Origin: Neurospora crassa OR74A
Lineage: Eukaryota; Ascomycota; Sordariomycetes; Sordariales; Sordariaceae
Assembly (NCBI RefSeq): GCF_000182925.2
Contig: NC_026507.1
Location: forward strand, 3,472,001 to 3,536,000
Direction: 5' to 3'
DNA: 64,000 nt
A program made the translations under genes and the position numbers. The notes under the pieces are model-generated. The model did no database searches, was not told the DNA's origin, and saw only the letters and a program-made list of their open reading frames with translations. Below, in pieces: positions 25,632 to 36,360 of the stretch (position 1 is the first letter of the stretch; every line of letters starts with the position of its first letter).

Positions 25632-25750
25632 CTCTGCCTGAATTGAACCTAGGACCTTGCACTTTCAGACCTTTTTATACCAACTAGGACCAATAGGATG
25701 GCGCTTAATCGTGCAGTGTGCTTCCATTACACCACTCGGCCATTAAACCG
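25632..25750 (-). other. Degenerate tRNA-like element (tRNA relic or SINE-like head)
   Basis: Read on the minus strand, TGGCCGAGTGG (25742-25732) fits a polymerase III A box of the Ser/Leu tRNA type, and GGTTCAATTC (25649-25640) resembles a B box. The boxes are about 100 nt apart, longer than in most tRNAs. Neither the acceptor stem nor the T stem pairs well, so I do not call a functional tRNA. It may be a decayed intron-containing tRNA gene or the head of a short retroposed element. Confidence 0.4.
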
Positions 25751-26279
25751 CCAGTAGGTGCGCGTTTGGTTCGGTGTTGGAAGCATGATTTGGAAATGGC
25801 ACTCGAATACCGGGATTTCAAGAACCATATTCTCTTTCTCTCACCTTGCGATATATCCGTACACCTCGTTCTCTTCCTCTTTCTCTTCTTGCGCACGAAT
25901 CCCAAAATCGCAATCTTTCTAACTGATTGCGGTTCCGAGGAAGTTTGGATTTTAGACATGGTGAGTGACCACGATAGTAATTGGATTATTACAACTTGGG
26001 TCACCTGGCATCAAGTACACGATGTCTGACTGGGGCTGGTTCCATGATGTGTGTTTCCGTTTTGGGGATGGTGGAGAAAACTGAATGAGATGCGGGCTTA
26101 ACGCGAACACTGCGAGTTGTGGCCGGTTGTTTGATAGGCGAGTAACGCACTGGCATAAAGCATTGCGGGGTTGAACGAAACCCAAATTCGCAATCCTCAG
26201 GTTCCGAAAGGGAGTGGCGCGCAATTCCACGGTATAACGTATCGTATGTATATGGGAATTGCAAAGTGATCAGAATTGC

Positions 26280-26309
26280 ATATATATATATTTATATATA
26301 TATATATAA
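26280..26309. repeat. TA dinucleotide microsatellite
   Basis: Alternating A and T for 30 bases with one interruption. Confidence 0.9.
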
Positions 26310-28679
26310 AAGAGGGAGCCAACGCCGTACTTCCACTTGCGCATATTGTGATTATTACCTCCTATGTAGTAGAATTACCGTATGAACTCGGGTGGTTAGA
26401 CTAACAACTTTCTGTGAAATCAAGCATGGTGTGTAAATCATGCTGCAACATTCATGACCACCAGAGATGCACGACGGTGGTGATATTCAATGTCTCCGAT
26501 CTCTTTTTTTGAAAGACAGGTAAAAGTGAGGATATTAGAAGAATCAAATTTGCAGTGCTCCGGGGTGGTAAGACTTCTCCCCTACTATAAGTCATTTTGG
26601 CGAGCATTGATTGCACATATTCGGGTAATATGCGTAAGCATTATGCCCGGTCTCTGTGCGTGGCCTATCGCTACATACATATTGAACCCCCACTTACACT
26701 ACACAATGTACACTACATATCGCGTGCTTCGACAACTGCCCGTACCCATCGGCCTTACGAGCTTCCAAAGTCTGCAGGAAGGGGGTTTGTGTCGGCGAGG
26801 TCCGAATCCGGTTGCGGTCGCACTGGGCGGGTTACAAAGTGAGAAGAAGTGTGACAAAGTGTGATTGCCGTGAGGTCAGGCGGCCGCGATGGGTTGGGCC
26901 GATTTGATGGCATTCGGGAACCATGGCAGTCGCGTGGACGACTTCCGGGTTGGGGATGCGGGATGCGACTGTGTTGTGATTATATCCAAAGGGCGCACGG
27001 CTGGAGAACATGCCGGGGGGGGGGGGAGGAACTTGTTCTTGATGGTTGGTTGTGAGACCCGAAATCGCATCATGATGGTTTACGATGGCACCAGCCCCAG
27101 AGGTGGTCCGCAGTCAAGGTGGCAATAAATCCACGGGAAAGGAAAGCCGGGGGGAATGGACAGCCGGGGGGGGGGGGGGCGATGTTTATCGGCGGTTGCG
27201 CCGTCTGCGGGCGACGACGGTTTGCCCCGGTCGTTGTGTTATTCGATTTCCCCGGTCTAGACGGGTCGTCGACTGCTGGAACAAATGCCTGTCACACATG
27301 GATGATGCTGGTCCAGCGGCACCGATGAATTTGGGGAAAAAGGTTTTTTGTGGAAGATGTGCAACCCGGACGAGAATCCGGAGATGCAGCGGCGTTCAGT
27401 TGTGACGAATACCGAATTATTCACACATGTTACAAACACTTTTGAATCTTATCTCTCGGACAGCCAACCCAGCCATTCAGAGCCCTTTAGCACGACACCA
27501 CCAAACCTCTAGCGCTCTTCAGTGAAGACGTTCCAAGAACTTCCTTGGCAATGCAAGCTAGGTTGTCAAGCCGTCGCCAACGGACCAGCAACTGGGGCCA
27601 GTCTAGCGCTCGCCATCTTGAATAGATTTCCTTTTCTGTCTGGCCTTGTGTGCCCGATTGGGAACCAGAGCAGTTCATTGCAGAATACCCCAGCCTCAAG
27701 TCACAACGAGCAATAACAATGATTGATCGGAGGAGCAAACTGAAGAGGCAGGATGGGCTCAACGGAACTCGAGAGGGTTCTGAGAGTGCATCGATCCAAG
27801 TGATGGTGCAATTGCAACGGAACCACCTCAGAGTGGACAAAGTGGAATGCTGGTGAGAAAATGGCCTGTTCACAATGCATCATCCCGCTCCAAAAGACTG
27901 CCCCAGTGTGGTGATCAAGGACGAATGCAGCTCTTCCCTCCGGCTCTCGGGGGTATTGTCACTCTGTAGTGACACCTTAGCACAAATCTAGTGCTATTCC
28001 CATGTCCAAGAGCTACCACGCTACTCCGTCCATGGGCCACGAACACGGGGCGGGGCAAGCGGAGGTCGCCGCACAAAGAGACTTGATTGGTTGAAACGAG
28101 GTGGGATATTTTTCCTATGCAGCCTGTTCTCCAATTTTCGGCAGCTTGTGAAAAAGTGGGCTGCTGCCGAAGGTGTGCCTTTTGCAGCAAAAGAGAGCCA
28201 ACTGTTAACCACAAACAGTGATAAATCTCGCGCCGCCCTCACTCCCCCGTTGTCCGCTACAGTCCCGTCCTGGCCGCGAGTCTCGAGAGTCGAGTCCAAA
28301 CTAACTTCAACCCCCCCTTTGGTCCCATCTCCTCCGCCCCGGCCGCTGCCTATTGTCCGTCCAACCGTTCGAAACGTAGCCGACACATTCTCGCCAACCG
28401 TTCCTGCCCGCCCCTTCGACCTCCATCCGCTGTCCACAACCGCATCGTCACACTGCCTGTCGTCTTGTCTTTTTTTTTTGGTGGAATACCCAAATAAAAA
28501 ACAACACCCGCAGTTACCCACTTGACTTATAGCCCCTGAAAAACGAGAAAATTCGTCAACCGGTCCAGTCGACAGACTACCTCCAGCTTTCCCGCCTCCG
28601 CCTCCGAGTGCAGCCCTACACGAGTTACCGTTGTCACCGTTTCCCAACACCAACACACCCAACCCTCAAAATCGCAACC

Positions 28680-29192
28680 ATGTTCGCCGCCACTAGAGTC
28701 CTCCGCCAGGCTGCCGCTCACGCTGAGCGTGTTCCTTCCATCAAGTTCATCGGTCGCAGAACCATTCCCAGTACGTTCCTCCCTGCCCTGCGCCTCCGAG
28801 CATTCCGGTGTGGTGCATCTGCCATTTTGACTCGCGAACCTTGGTGTTCTTTTCGGATGACGTGCTGACAGCCTGCTCCTTGTCCAACAGCTTCCGTCGA
28901 CCACACTCCCAAGCCTCACCCTGCCTCTCCCACCCACTCGCTCCCGGCCAACTGGGGCTCTTCCCCCTCCTTCAGTGCCTACCGCCAACACGCCCAGCAG
29001 CACGGCCCTCTTCGCAAGACCATCCGCCCTGATGTCGACGGCATTGGTGGCTCCCCCGGTGCCGCTCTCGGCTCTGTCAACCCTCCCCAGGGTCTTTACT
29101 TTGACCGCAACGACCTCCCCGCCCGCTTCCGTCGCCAGCCCCTCACCGAGGCCGAGATTGAGGCTATTGAGTCCGGCTGTGGCTTTGCTTAA
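28680..29192 (+). CDS. kgd4: Alpha-ketoglutarate dehydrogenase subunit 4 (KGD4/YMR31)
   Basis: A small mitochondrial protein that anchors the E3 component to the 2-oxoglutarate dehydrogenase complex; it was earlier annotated as mitoribosomal protein YMR31/MRPS36. Exons 28680-28770 and 28891-29192 encode 130 aa. The N-terminus (MFAATRVLRQAA) is a short mitochondrial presequence, and IKFIGRR matches the IKFVGTR segment I recall from yeast Kgd4. The C-terminal signature LPARFRRQPLTEAEIEAIES matches the PARFRYKP...ELESINSG tail of the yeast protein. The intron (120 nt) has a GTACGT donor, GCTGACA branch site and AACAG acceptor. Length fits the family (about 120-130 aa). The next gene downstream on this strand is also mitochondrial. 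Confidence 0.92.
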
Positions 29193-30767
29193 ACGGGAGA
29201 GAAATGAATCAACATGGACTAGACAGTTCGTTTACCAAAATCGATATCGAGTCCGAAACGACCGACACAACGCAGCGATCCTTTGAGAATTGCCAATTCC
29301 GCCCCATTGACCTGGGAATGGGCCTACACTTGAGATTCCCCATCATCTAAAGCTATCTATCCCTATTGCCCCCTCACACACATGACACACACACAGCGTA
29401 TGATCACCCATGCTTCACGCGATTTTGAACCGAGCAAAGTTTGCATATCAGATTATTTATGAACGACACTGCATTGGCGTTCAAGAAACAAACTAAAAAC
29501 TCACCGGGGTTTGGCTTTAGAACTACACGTTGCGGCTTTTGGTCTGCATGGCACGGTGTTAACGGATCGGTGGGGGAGAACGTCGTCCAAAGGAGGCCGG
29601 GCCTTGTCCGGACATCCGGGCTTGAGTGACCGGGGAACGGATGCAGGTCTTGTGTATATAGTCAGTGCAACGGGCGACTCCCGAAGCCGGGGCGAAATCC
29701 CCGCGTTGGTTGTCAGCCCGCGAGCCCAGAATAACATATAAACACTATGAACACCAACCGCTGCTCGTATCTGGTCTGCAAATGCCGAGAATGACGACAT
29801 GCGAGACAAAGAGATTTACCATGCCGTTGTTTGGACGTAGAATTGCTGGGAACTACCGGTCTTGAGATTTACATAATTGAGCCACGCCATATGTGAACAT
29901 TGGCCTGTGACCCGCGCTGTGTCGAGGCCTTAACCATCAAGACCGGAAAAAAAAAAAAAGCATCGTCAACACCGATTGCTCAGGGTTAGGCAATCACCTC
30001 GGCATGCTCGGAAGCGCCCAGCTCATAGCACATCTCATCATGGGAATGCATATGATATGTGACGTCCAAGTAAAATCCTCTAGTGTACTATGTACTGCGT
30101 ACAGGCGACATTTCGGCTTCTACGGAGATGACCTCACATATGAGAAACAGAAGCAGCAAGCGGACTGTGACGGGGAAAGTGATCAGCCCTGCGAGATTGC
30201 CGGCCGGGGGACTTTGAATTGATTCGATGCCATGTGCCCATGTGCTGAGTTCACCTGCAATCACCCACTGCACCACCGGTGAGGACGCGGGAACTTAGGT
30301 GGTGGGGGCCGGGCTCCTGGGGAACAAGGTCTCTGACAGCTCCCGTGTCAGCTGCCAAACAACTGGACAGGAGGGACCGGCCAATTGATCGCCCAAGCCC
30401 CGCTAAAAAGTTGAACTTGCGTTGTTGAAGAGGGGAGCTCCCGGCAACCTCCACTGCGCTGACGAATTGAGGACGATAACGGCGCCGGACCCAATCGGGA
30501 GCTCGGTGATTCTTCTCACTTTACTTGCAAAGCTCAGTTCCCCGGTCCCAGCAACTTGTTTGTTTGGACCTTGACGACGAGCAAAAAAACCACCTTTGAA
30601 CGAATTGTCGCAAAGCCAAAACCCGAGACTGCCCTCATCTGAACTCGTCGACATCGTCGCATCCCGATTGTAGACGAGGATCCCTGCTATCCTTATACAC
30701 CTCACGACCTACAACGACGACAAGAAGAACCCTTGCCGATAGTCACAACTTTATTACAACCATCGAG
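29193..30767. other. Intergenic region, KGD4 3' UTR and heme lyase promoter
   Basis: About 1.6 kb. An A13 run near 29947-29959 is the only clear low-complexity tract. No coding region is supported. The last 300 bases before 30768 probably form the heme lyase promoter and leader. Confidence 0.45.
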
Positions 30768-31721
30768 ATGAAGGAAATGGCAGGACAGGCCGGCGCCGGC
30801 AGTGAGGACAAGTGCCCCGTCGACCACAAGACGCGCGAGCTCTGGTTGCAACAAGCAAAGCAGGCAAAGGCCGCACAAGAAGCTGCGGCCGCGGCGGGTG
30901 GCTCGACGGCACCATCGCCAGAAAATGCCTTTACCACGCCAGTAGTACCAGCACCACAGCAACCACCAACACAGACTCCGATCCCCCAGCCGGCGCAACA
31001 AACAGCAGTTCCCGCAGCGCTTCCTACCTCGCAACAACAACAACAATCATCATCATCATCATCCTGGTCCTCATGGCTCCCCTTCATGTCTTCTTCTTCC
31101 GGCTCCACAACAACCGGTGCCGCCGCCGCCGCCGGTGCTACTCCCCAGCTTAACCTCGGCGAACACCGCGAAATCTCCTCCATCCCCCGCGCCGCCACCA
31201 CGGGTCCCTCCGCCTGCCCCTCCAACGCCGAGCAAGAAACGGGCGCCGACACCTCCACCGGCAACTGGGTCTACCCCTCGGAAAAGCAATTCTACGAGGC
31301 CATGAAGCGCAAGGGCCACGACGGCGCCAGCGCGGCCGACATGAAGACGGTCGTGCCCATCCACAACGCCGTCAACGAGCGCGCGTGGGCCGAGATCCTG
31401 CGGTGGGAGAAGCCCTTTACCGGCGAAGCATGTGGATGCGCCGAGGGCCCCAAGCTGCAGAGCTTCATGGGCGAGAGCAAGCGGATGACGCCCAAGGCGA
31501 GGCTGAACACCTTGTTGGGATACACGGCGCCGTTTGATCGGCATGATTGGATTGTGGATCGCTGTGGCACGAGGGTGGACTATGTGATTGACTTTTATGC
31601 GGGGAGGAATAACGATAGGGCCGGGGCGGGGAAGCTGAACTTTTATCTGGATGTGAGACCCAAGTTGAACACGTGGGAGGGGGTGAAGATGAGGGCGTTG
31701 AGGTTTGTGGGGATGAACTAG
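30768..31721 (+). CDS. cyt-2: Holocytochrome c synthase (cytochrome c heme lyase)
   Basis: This enzyme attaches heme covalently to apocytochrome c in the mitochondrial intermembrane space. A single exon encodes 317 aa. A heme-regulatory CPV motif sits at C16 and a second Cys-Pro about residue 145. Between them lies a low-complexity Ala/Pro/Gln/Ser-rich insert of about 100 residues. The conserved catalytic domain begins at NWVYPSEKQFYEAM and includes VPIHNAVNERAW (with the family's essential His), ILRWE, PKARLNTLLGY, PFDRHDW and VDYVIDFYAG, ending in FYLDVRP. Size and motif order are complete. Neurospora cyt-2 encodes this activity; the symbol is given by family, not by comparison. The gene converges on the RUS gene with about 420 bases between stop codons. 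Confidence 0.95.
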   Translation: MKEMAGQAGAGSEDKCPVDHKTRELWLQQAKQAKAAQEAAAAAGGSTAPSPENAFTTPVVPAPQQPPTQTPIPQPAQQTAVPAALPTSQQQQQSSSSSSWSSWLPFMSSSSGSTTTGAAAAAGATPQLNLGEHREISSIPRAATTGPSACPSNAEQETGADTSTGNWVYPSEKQFYEAMKRKGHDGASAADMKTVVPIHNAVNERAWAEILRWEKPFTGEACGCAEGPKLQSFMGESKRMTPKARLNTLLGYTAPFDRHDWIVDRCGTRVDYVIDFYAGRNNDRAGAGKLNFYLDVRPKLNTWEGVKMRALRFVGMN

Positions 31722-32141
31722 GGTGAAGTGAAGGGGTGGGTGTATAGATGACGGCGAGTGGGATTGTTGAATAGGTCTGAATATGGAGGAGACTTGGTAC
31801 ATAAGATAGAGAGATCTTACTGGACTTGTAAGACATGTATGTTTCGTTGTATTATTAGTACTGGTTGGTTTAACATTGCGTCTCGCTCATGTTTGGCATA
31901 TAAACGGCCGTCCAAATGGCGCTTCAGGATACAAGAAAAGGGAAAGGTTCGATAGAGAAGGATAGACATGGGAAAATCGCTGCATAGAGTCTACTTTCCT
32001 GATGATGATGGTCGCTCTTTGGTGTTGGATCTAAAGATTACATATCACTTCAACTTTGTAGATGTCTTGTTACTGTTTATGTATCCGGCTGTTCCGAGTG
32101 GAAGATCAAATGTCTTCCCACCTGCCCAGTCCAGTAATATC
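31722..32141. other. Spacer between convergent heme lyase and RUS genes
   Basis: 420 bases holding the two 3' UTRs. No gene or clear terminator signal seen. Confidence 0.45.
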
Positions 32142-33879
32142 TCAATCCTTCTTGGACACCTGTGGTTGTCGAATAAGATCTTTTTCAGATGGGATTGGAA
32201 CTGGAAAGGAGGGACCACATGTTAGCAAAGGGAACAAGACGGACGAGAAATCATCATGTAGTCAGCCAGCCACACATACCTTTCTTCCCATCCCCGACCC
32301 TCACCCTCACAGGCGATCTCGTTTCCAACGCATTCGTCTCCGGATCCCACCCAGCAGCCGCCAGCGCCGCAAAGACGGTTCCTTTCTGCTCCTCCGACGT
32401 ATATCCCAGCAGCGGCACCTCGTTCTCATAATGGCTCTCCAGCCCATCCTTAAGGGCCGAGTCAAAGTGATAGGCGTGATTAACGGCATCAAACCAGGCC
32501 TCCAACGGACTATTTGCACGCGCACTTGAACTCATTTTCTTTTCCCCCTCCTCCTCCTTCAACGCAATCCTCATACGAAAACTCCCTCCCCGATGACAAA
32601 TCCCCATAAAATACCCTTCCATCTCAAACTCATAGCTATGATACCCTCCCTTCCACCCCGCCAAAGCCTTCACATCCCCATACGTCCCAAACTCGCACGT
32701 ACCCGTATACTCCCCCGACTTACTCGCCATCCTACCAAACCCCGTCCATCCCCCTCCCCTTCCCCATCCCCATCCTATCCGCAACTGCAGGATACTCTCC
32801 CTTTTACTCACCTCCTCCGGCCCCAACACCCTCCCCGTTTCCAACCAACTCCTCACCACCATCGTCGCCCGCTGCCTATTCAGCGTTCGTAACCTGACAC
32901 ACCTCACCCCCCGATAATTCATCAACAAATGCACCCCCAGCAATCCCACCATCAACACCCACACCACCAGTCGATCCTGCACCACTTTCACCACCAAACT
33001 CCCCACCAACATACCCAAAAGACTCACCACCGTCTCCTGACTTGCCTCCTTGGCATTCAACTCCCCCAAACTGCTTCGCTGCGTGACAAAATGCGCCGAC
33101 AAACTCGCCTTGCTCGCCCCCGCCGCAACACCGCACCAACTCCTCAACACCCCACTACCCACAACCACCCCCAACTTCAATCCATACCTCGTCTCCCCCA
33201 TCATCATCACCGGCATCAGCAAATCCAACAGTTGCGCAGCATCGTTCAGAACATCAGCCAGAAATCTAAAAAATTTACATTCGGGCTCGATGGCGGTCCC
33301 GAGCCGGTGGGCGAATAAGATGGTGGCAAAGCGGGAGATGGTGTCGCTGGTGATTTTGAGAATGAGCGCTGCCGTGGGGGACGAAGAGGCGTCTCCCACC
33401 CCCAGGCCTTCGAGGACGGCGCGGTTGGCGAGTAAAGACGAGATGCTGCTGAAAAAGGCTTGGAGGGAGTCGTAGGTTTGGTAGGGGAGGTAGTCGGGGG
33501 TTACGGAGTGGGGGTAGCCAGCGGGGAGGAAGGCGTTCAGGAGGGCGTGGAGGGGGGCAACTTTGGTTTGGTGCTGTGTGAGAGTTAGGATTGGATGAGT
33601 TGGGGGTGGAGCTAAAGTAGGTGAGGTAGGTAGGTAGGTAGAGTAGGGATGATGTGATGATGGTGATAATGGGGGGGTGTACTTGATTGAGAAGGGTAGA
33701 ACAGGATAAGGGCGGATGGATGGATGGATGGGACTAATGGATAGATTGATTGATGACAAGATGGATGGAGAGAGATGGATCAAGTAAGTACATACAGCCT
33801 TTAGACTCTCCCGTGATTCACCGTTATATGTGCAGAGCACGTTGCCCGCCGGATCAATGTCGTAGATGTTCCTGCTCAT
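32142..33879 (-). CDS. RUS family (DUF647) protein
   Basis: Homologues of plant ROOT UVB SENSITIVE proteins; plant members are linked to vitamin B6 homeostasis and early UV-B signalling, while the fungal role is unknown. Inferred exons (minus) are 33879-33796, 33573-32280 and 32200-32142, giving 478 aa. The domain starts right after intron 1 with the diagnostic FLPAGYPHSVTPDYLPYQ and YDSLQAF, followed by the Ser-rich, Ala-rich helical core (ISRFATILFAHRLG, FRFLADVLNDAA) and a hydrophobic segment before YRGVRCVRL. The last exon is short (59 nt): donor AAAG|GTATGT, branch GCTAACA, acceptor TTCCAG, adding about 20 residues ending VSKKD. Without it the frame runs on to a nearby stop (GMCGWLTT), so the C-terminus depends on this splice. 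Intron 1 (222 nt) contains GGTAGG repeats. Confidence 0.9.
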
Positions 33880-34667
33880 CCTCTCGATTGCTGTCTACAT
33901 CAACGAAGCTCTGGTATCGTTGGTTGTCGAAACCGTTTGTCCAAGAGAAGGGAGCTGTGCGCGGGTTGTGGCAAATAGTTGATCGGTTAAAGGTGTGCCA
34001 GAAGATACAATTATTTAGCCAGAGTTACCAACCGGTTTTTCTTCTCCTGATAATGCAATGGCGCGTAAGATAGCCCAAAGCTGCGTTATGTTGCGTTGTA
34101 CATGAGCGTGCAGTGCGCGTCTTGAATGGTCGCGAAAGGGATGGCGCCAAGCGATGGTAAAACCCCCCTTTGGCCATATCCTGACGTAAGGCCGTGCCGT
34201 GATTGCTGTATGTGTTATAAGCCACCGACATTAAGGCTCAAGTCCGCACGCCATAAACTGGACATCGATCGGGGCCCCTTTTAGATATCTTAGAACCTCC
34301 TTACTATAGACTTGGAGGTGCTATACCCTGTATCGACAGTCAGTAGTTCTAGAGGAATAGATACGGAGGAGGTTAACATAAGCACCAAGTATAACCGAAG
34401 AAGGAACGGACAGGGTTTGCGTCCATCTTTGCCATTGCAACAGCCTGCTAGCCTTTTCAGACATTGGCCAATACTGTCTGTCCTCCAGGGACATTTAGCC
34501 AGCCATGTCTGTATCATGATATGTCCATAGCTTCTCGCTACCTTGCCCTTCCTTGGTAGTGTGTCCACAGCCGGGTATGTACATTATTAGGTCAATATTT
34601 CTCCAGTATTAAAATCCAACCTGCGCAGCAGCTTACGCGTTATGCTTCTCTTTCAAACCCATCTCCT
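33880..34667. other. Intergenic region, RUS promoter and ERG19 3' end
   Basis: About 790 bases between two minus-strand genes. No supported gene; frames of 60-90 codons here have no motif. Confidence 0.45.
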
Positions 34668-35937
34668 CTAAGAAGAGCTCTTGACCGGAGTGCCATCCTC
34701 AGCCACCAGGTACTCCTGTGTCGCAACCGGACCCTCGCCGACACTGGTCATGATCACACGGCTGACGCCGTTCTTGAGCAAGCCGACAACACTCTCGTCA
34801 AAGGACGCGTTGGCCTTGAGGCCCTCAACGGCGGACGCCTTCCAGCCATCCACCTTGCTAAGGACGCTGTAGAGGTTGCCAACAACGGCCTCGGTATCCT
34901 GCTCGAGATAGTAAATGACGGCGTTCGGGCCGGCATCGAAAGTGTAAGCGGCAACGGACCGGCCAGCAGCCGCGTTGATGGCCTCGACAGCGCGAATGGC
35001 GGCGCGCGAAACGTCGTTCATGTAGAAGATGGGAGGATAGGTGTCAGCGCAGGTAGCGTGGAAGGAGTTGGAATCGCGCATGGTGACCTCAGCAAACGCG
35101 GCAAAGTCGCGCTCGGCAATCGCCTTCTCCATAATCTCCATGTTTTTGGGAACGACCGACGTGATGCGCTCCTTGAAGAGACTCGAGGTGGCAACCGTCT
35201 GCTGCATGCCCGAGGTCGAGCTGACACCCTTCTTGGCGGCAGACGCGACGAGGATCAGGGCGCGCATCTCGGGCCAGTGCGAGGCCTCGGCAACCTGGTC
35301 GGCCATGGAATCGCTGCCATCAGCAGCCTCACCCATGCGCCAGGCAACATAACCGCCAAACAGACTGCGGCAGGCGGAGCCGGAGCCCTGGCGGGCGATC
35401 AAGCTCAGCTCCGAGGGGGAGGCAGGAAGCTCGTAGAGGTTGGCGATAGCCCTCACAAAGGCAGCGAAGCCAGCAGCGGACGAGGCGAGACCGGCAGCGG
35501 TAGGGAAGTTGTTCTCGGAGACGATGCGCAGAGGCATGGTGGAGAGCTTGGGGAGCGAGGGGTCGGCAGCCTCGAGGGCGGCACGACGGGCGCGCAGCTC
35601 ACGGAAGCAGGCCTGGGGGCGAGCGCCAGACACATCAGAGGGCTCGCCATTGAGAAGAAGGGAGTCGCCTTCGGGGTACGAGGCCGAACAGGAGGCGGTG
35701 GTGAGGGTGCGGAGATCGGCCTGGGAGAGAGTGACGGAGAGAGAGCTGTTGGTGGGGAGGTTGAGCTTGGTGTCGCGCTTGCCCCAGTACCTGGAATTAC
35801 GGGGGTCAGTTCAGATGCTCCTCTCCACGTGTTCGTCCGAAGTATCAATTGAGTATTAGGGAAAGTTGGGCTGACTTGACGACGGCAATGTTGACGGGGG
35901 CCGTGGTGCTGGCGCGGTAGACCTTTTCGGAAGCCAT
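34668..35937 (-). CDS. erg19: Mevalonate diphosphate decarboxylase
   Basis: This enzyme makes isopentenyl diphosphate from mevalonate-5-diphosphate by ATP-dependent decarboxylation, the last step of the mevalonate pathway feeding ergosterol synthesis. Exons (minus) 35937-35876 and 35790-34668 encode 394 aa, equal to yeast Erg19 within a few residues. The N-terminus TAPVNIAVVKYWGKRD is diagnostic and is split by an 85-nt intron (donor GTCAGC, acceptor TCCAG) inside the codon for the Lys of VKYWG. The GHMP-kinase-fold ATP loop FPTAAGLASSAAG lies near residues 114-126, and the catalytic Asp is in FDAGPNA (about D304). No missing motif. Confidence 0.96.
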
Positions 35938-36328
35938 TATGAATATGTTATAGGATTATACGGGGGGGGTATCGTTAGAGGCGTATGGAAAGAACAGGTC
36001 ACAAAGAAGAAGTAAGAGAAAGGACAGAAGGGCAATGTCGCGATGGTGGTTGCTTGGTGGTTGTTGGTCAGCGGGCGGTCAACAAAGAAGTTGGGAAATG
36101 AAGCTGGAGAGACCAAGACCCCCTTTCAACTGTGTTCCCCCAGCAACAGCTCTGCATCGCAGCACTCTGGCGGGGCTCTCCAGCGGGGCAGAGGTGGGGT
36201 CATTGAACCTGGGCTCCAGCTAGTACAGCTACAGGTAGATTTGGAGCTCTGCCTGCCGCCAGAGGACCCTGAACGCGCCAAGCTAGAGTGAGCTAGCGCC
36301 GCCTCAAGGGCATCGGCGGCCTGGCCCG

Positions 36329-36360
36329 TCCCCGTCTCCGTCTCCGTCTCCGTCTCCGTC
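36329..36360. repeat. GTCTCC hexanucleotide repeat
   Basis: About five GTCTCC-type units in the upstream flank of ERG19. Confidence 0.85.

Larger units (their letters stand above)
25360..28679. other. Intergenic region with TA repeat, G runs and a tRNA-like relic
   Basis: A 3.3-kb interval with no convincing protein gene. It contains the tRNA-like element at 25.63-25.75 kb, a TA-rich tract at 26280-26309, G runs at 27015-27026 (12) and 27166-27179 (14), and, in its last 600 bases, the promoter and leader of the KGD4 gene. Open frames here lack family motifs. Confidence 0.5.

Noticed and set aside
26788-26815. B box-like GGTCCGAATCC suggesting another tRNA
   Set aside because: No A box or acceptor stem at a workable distance on either strand.
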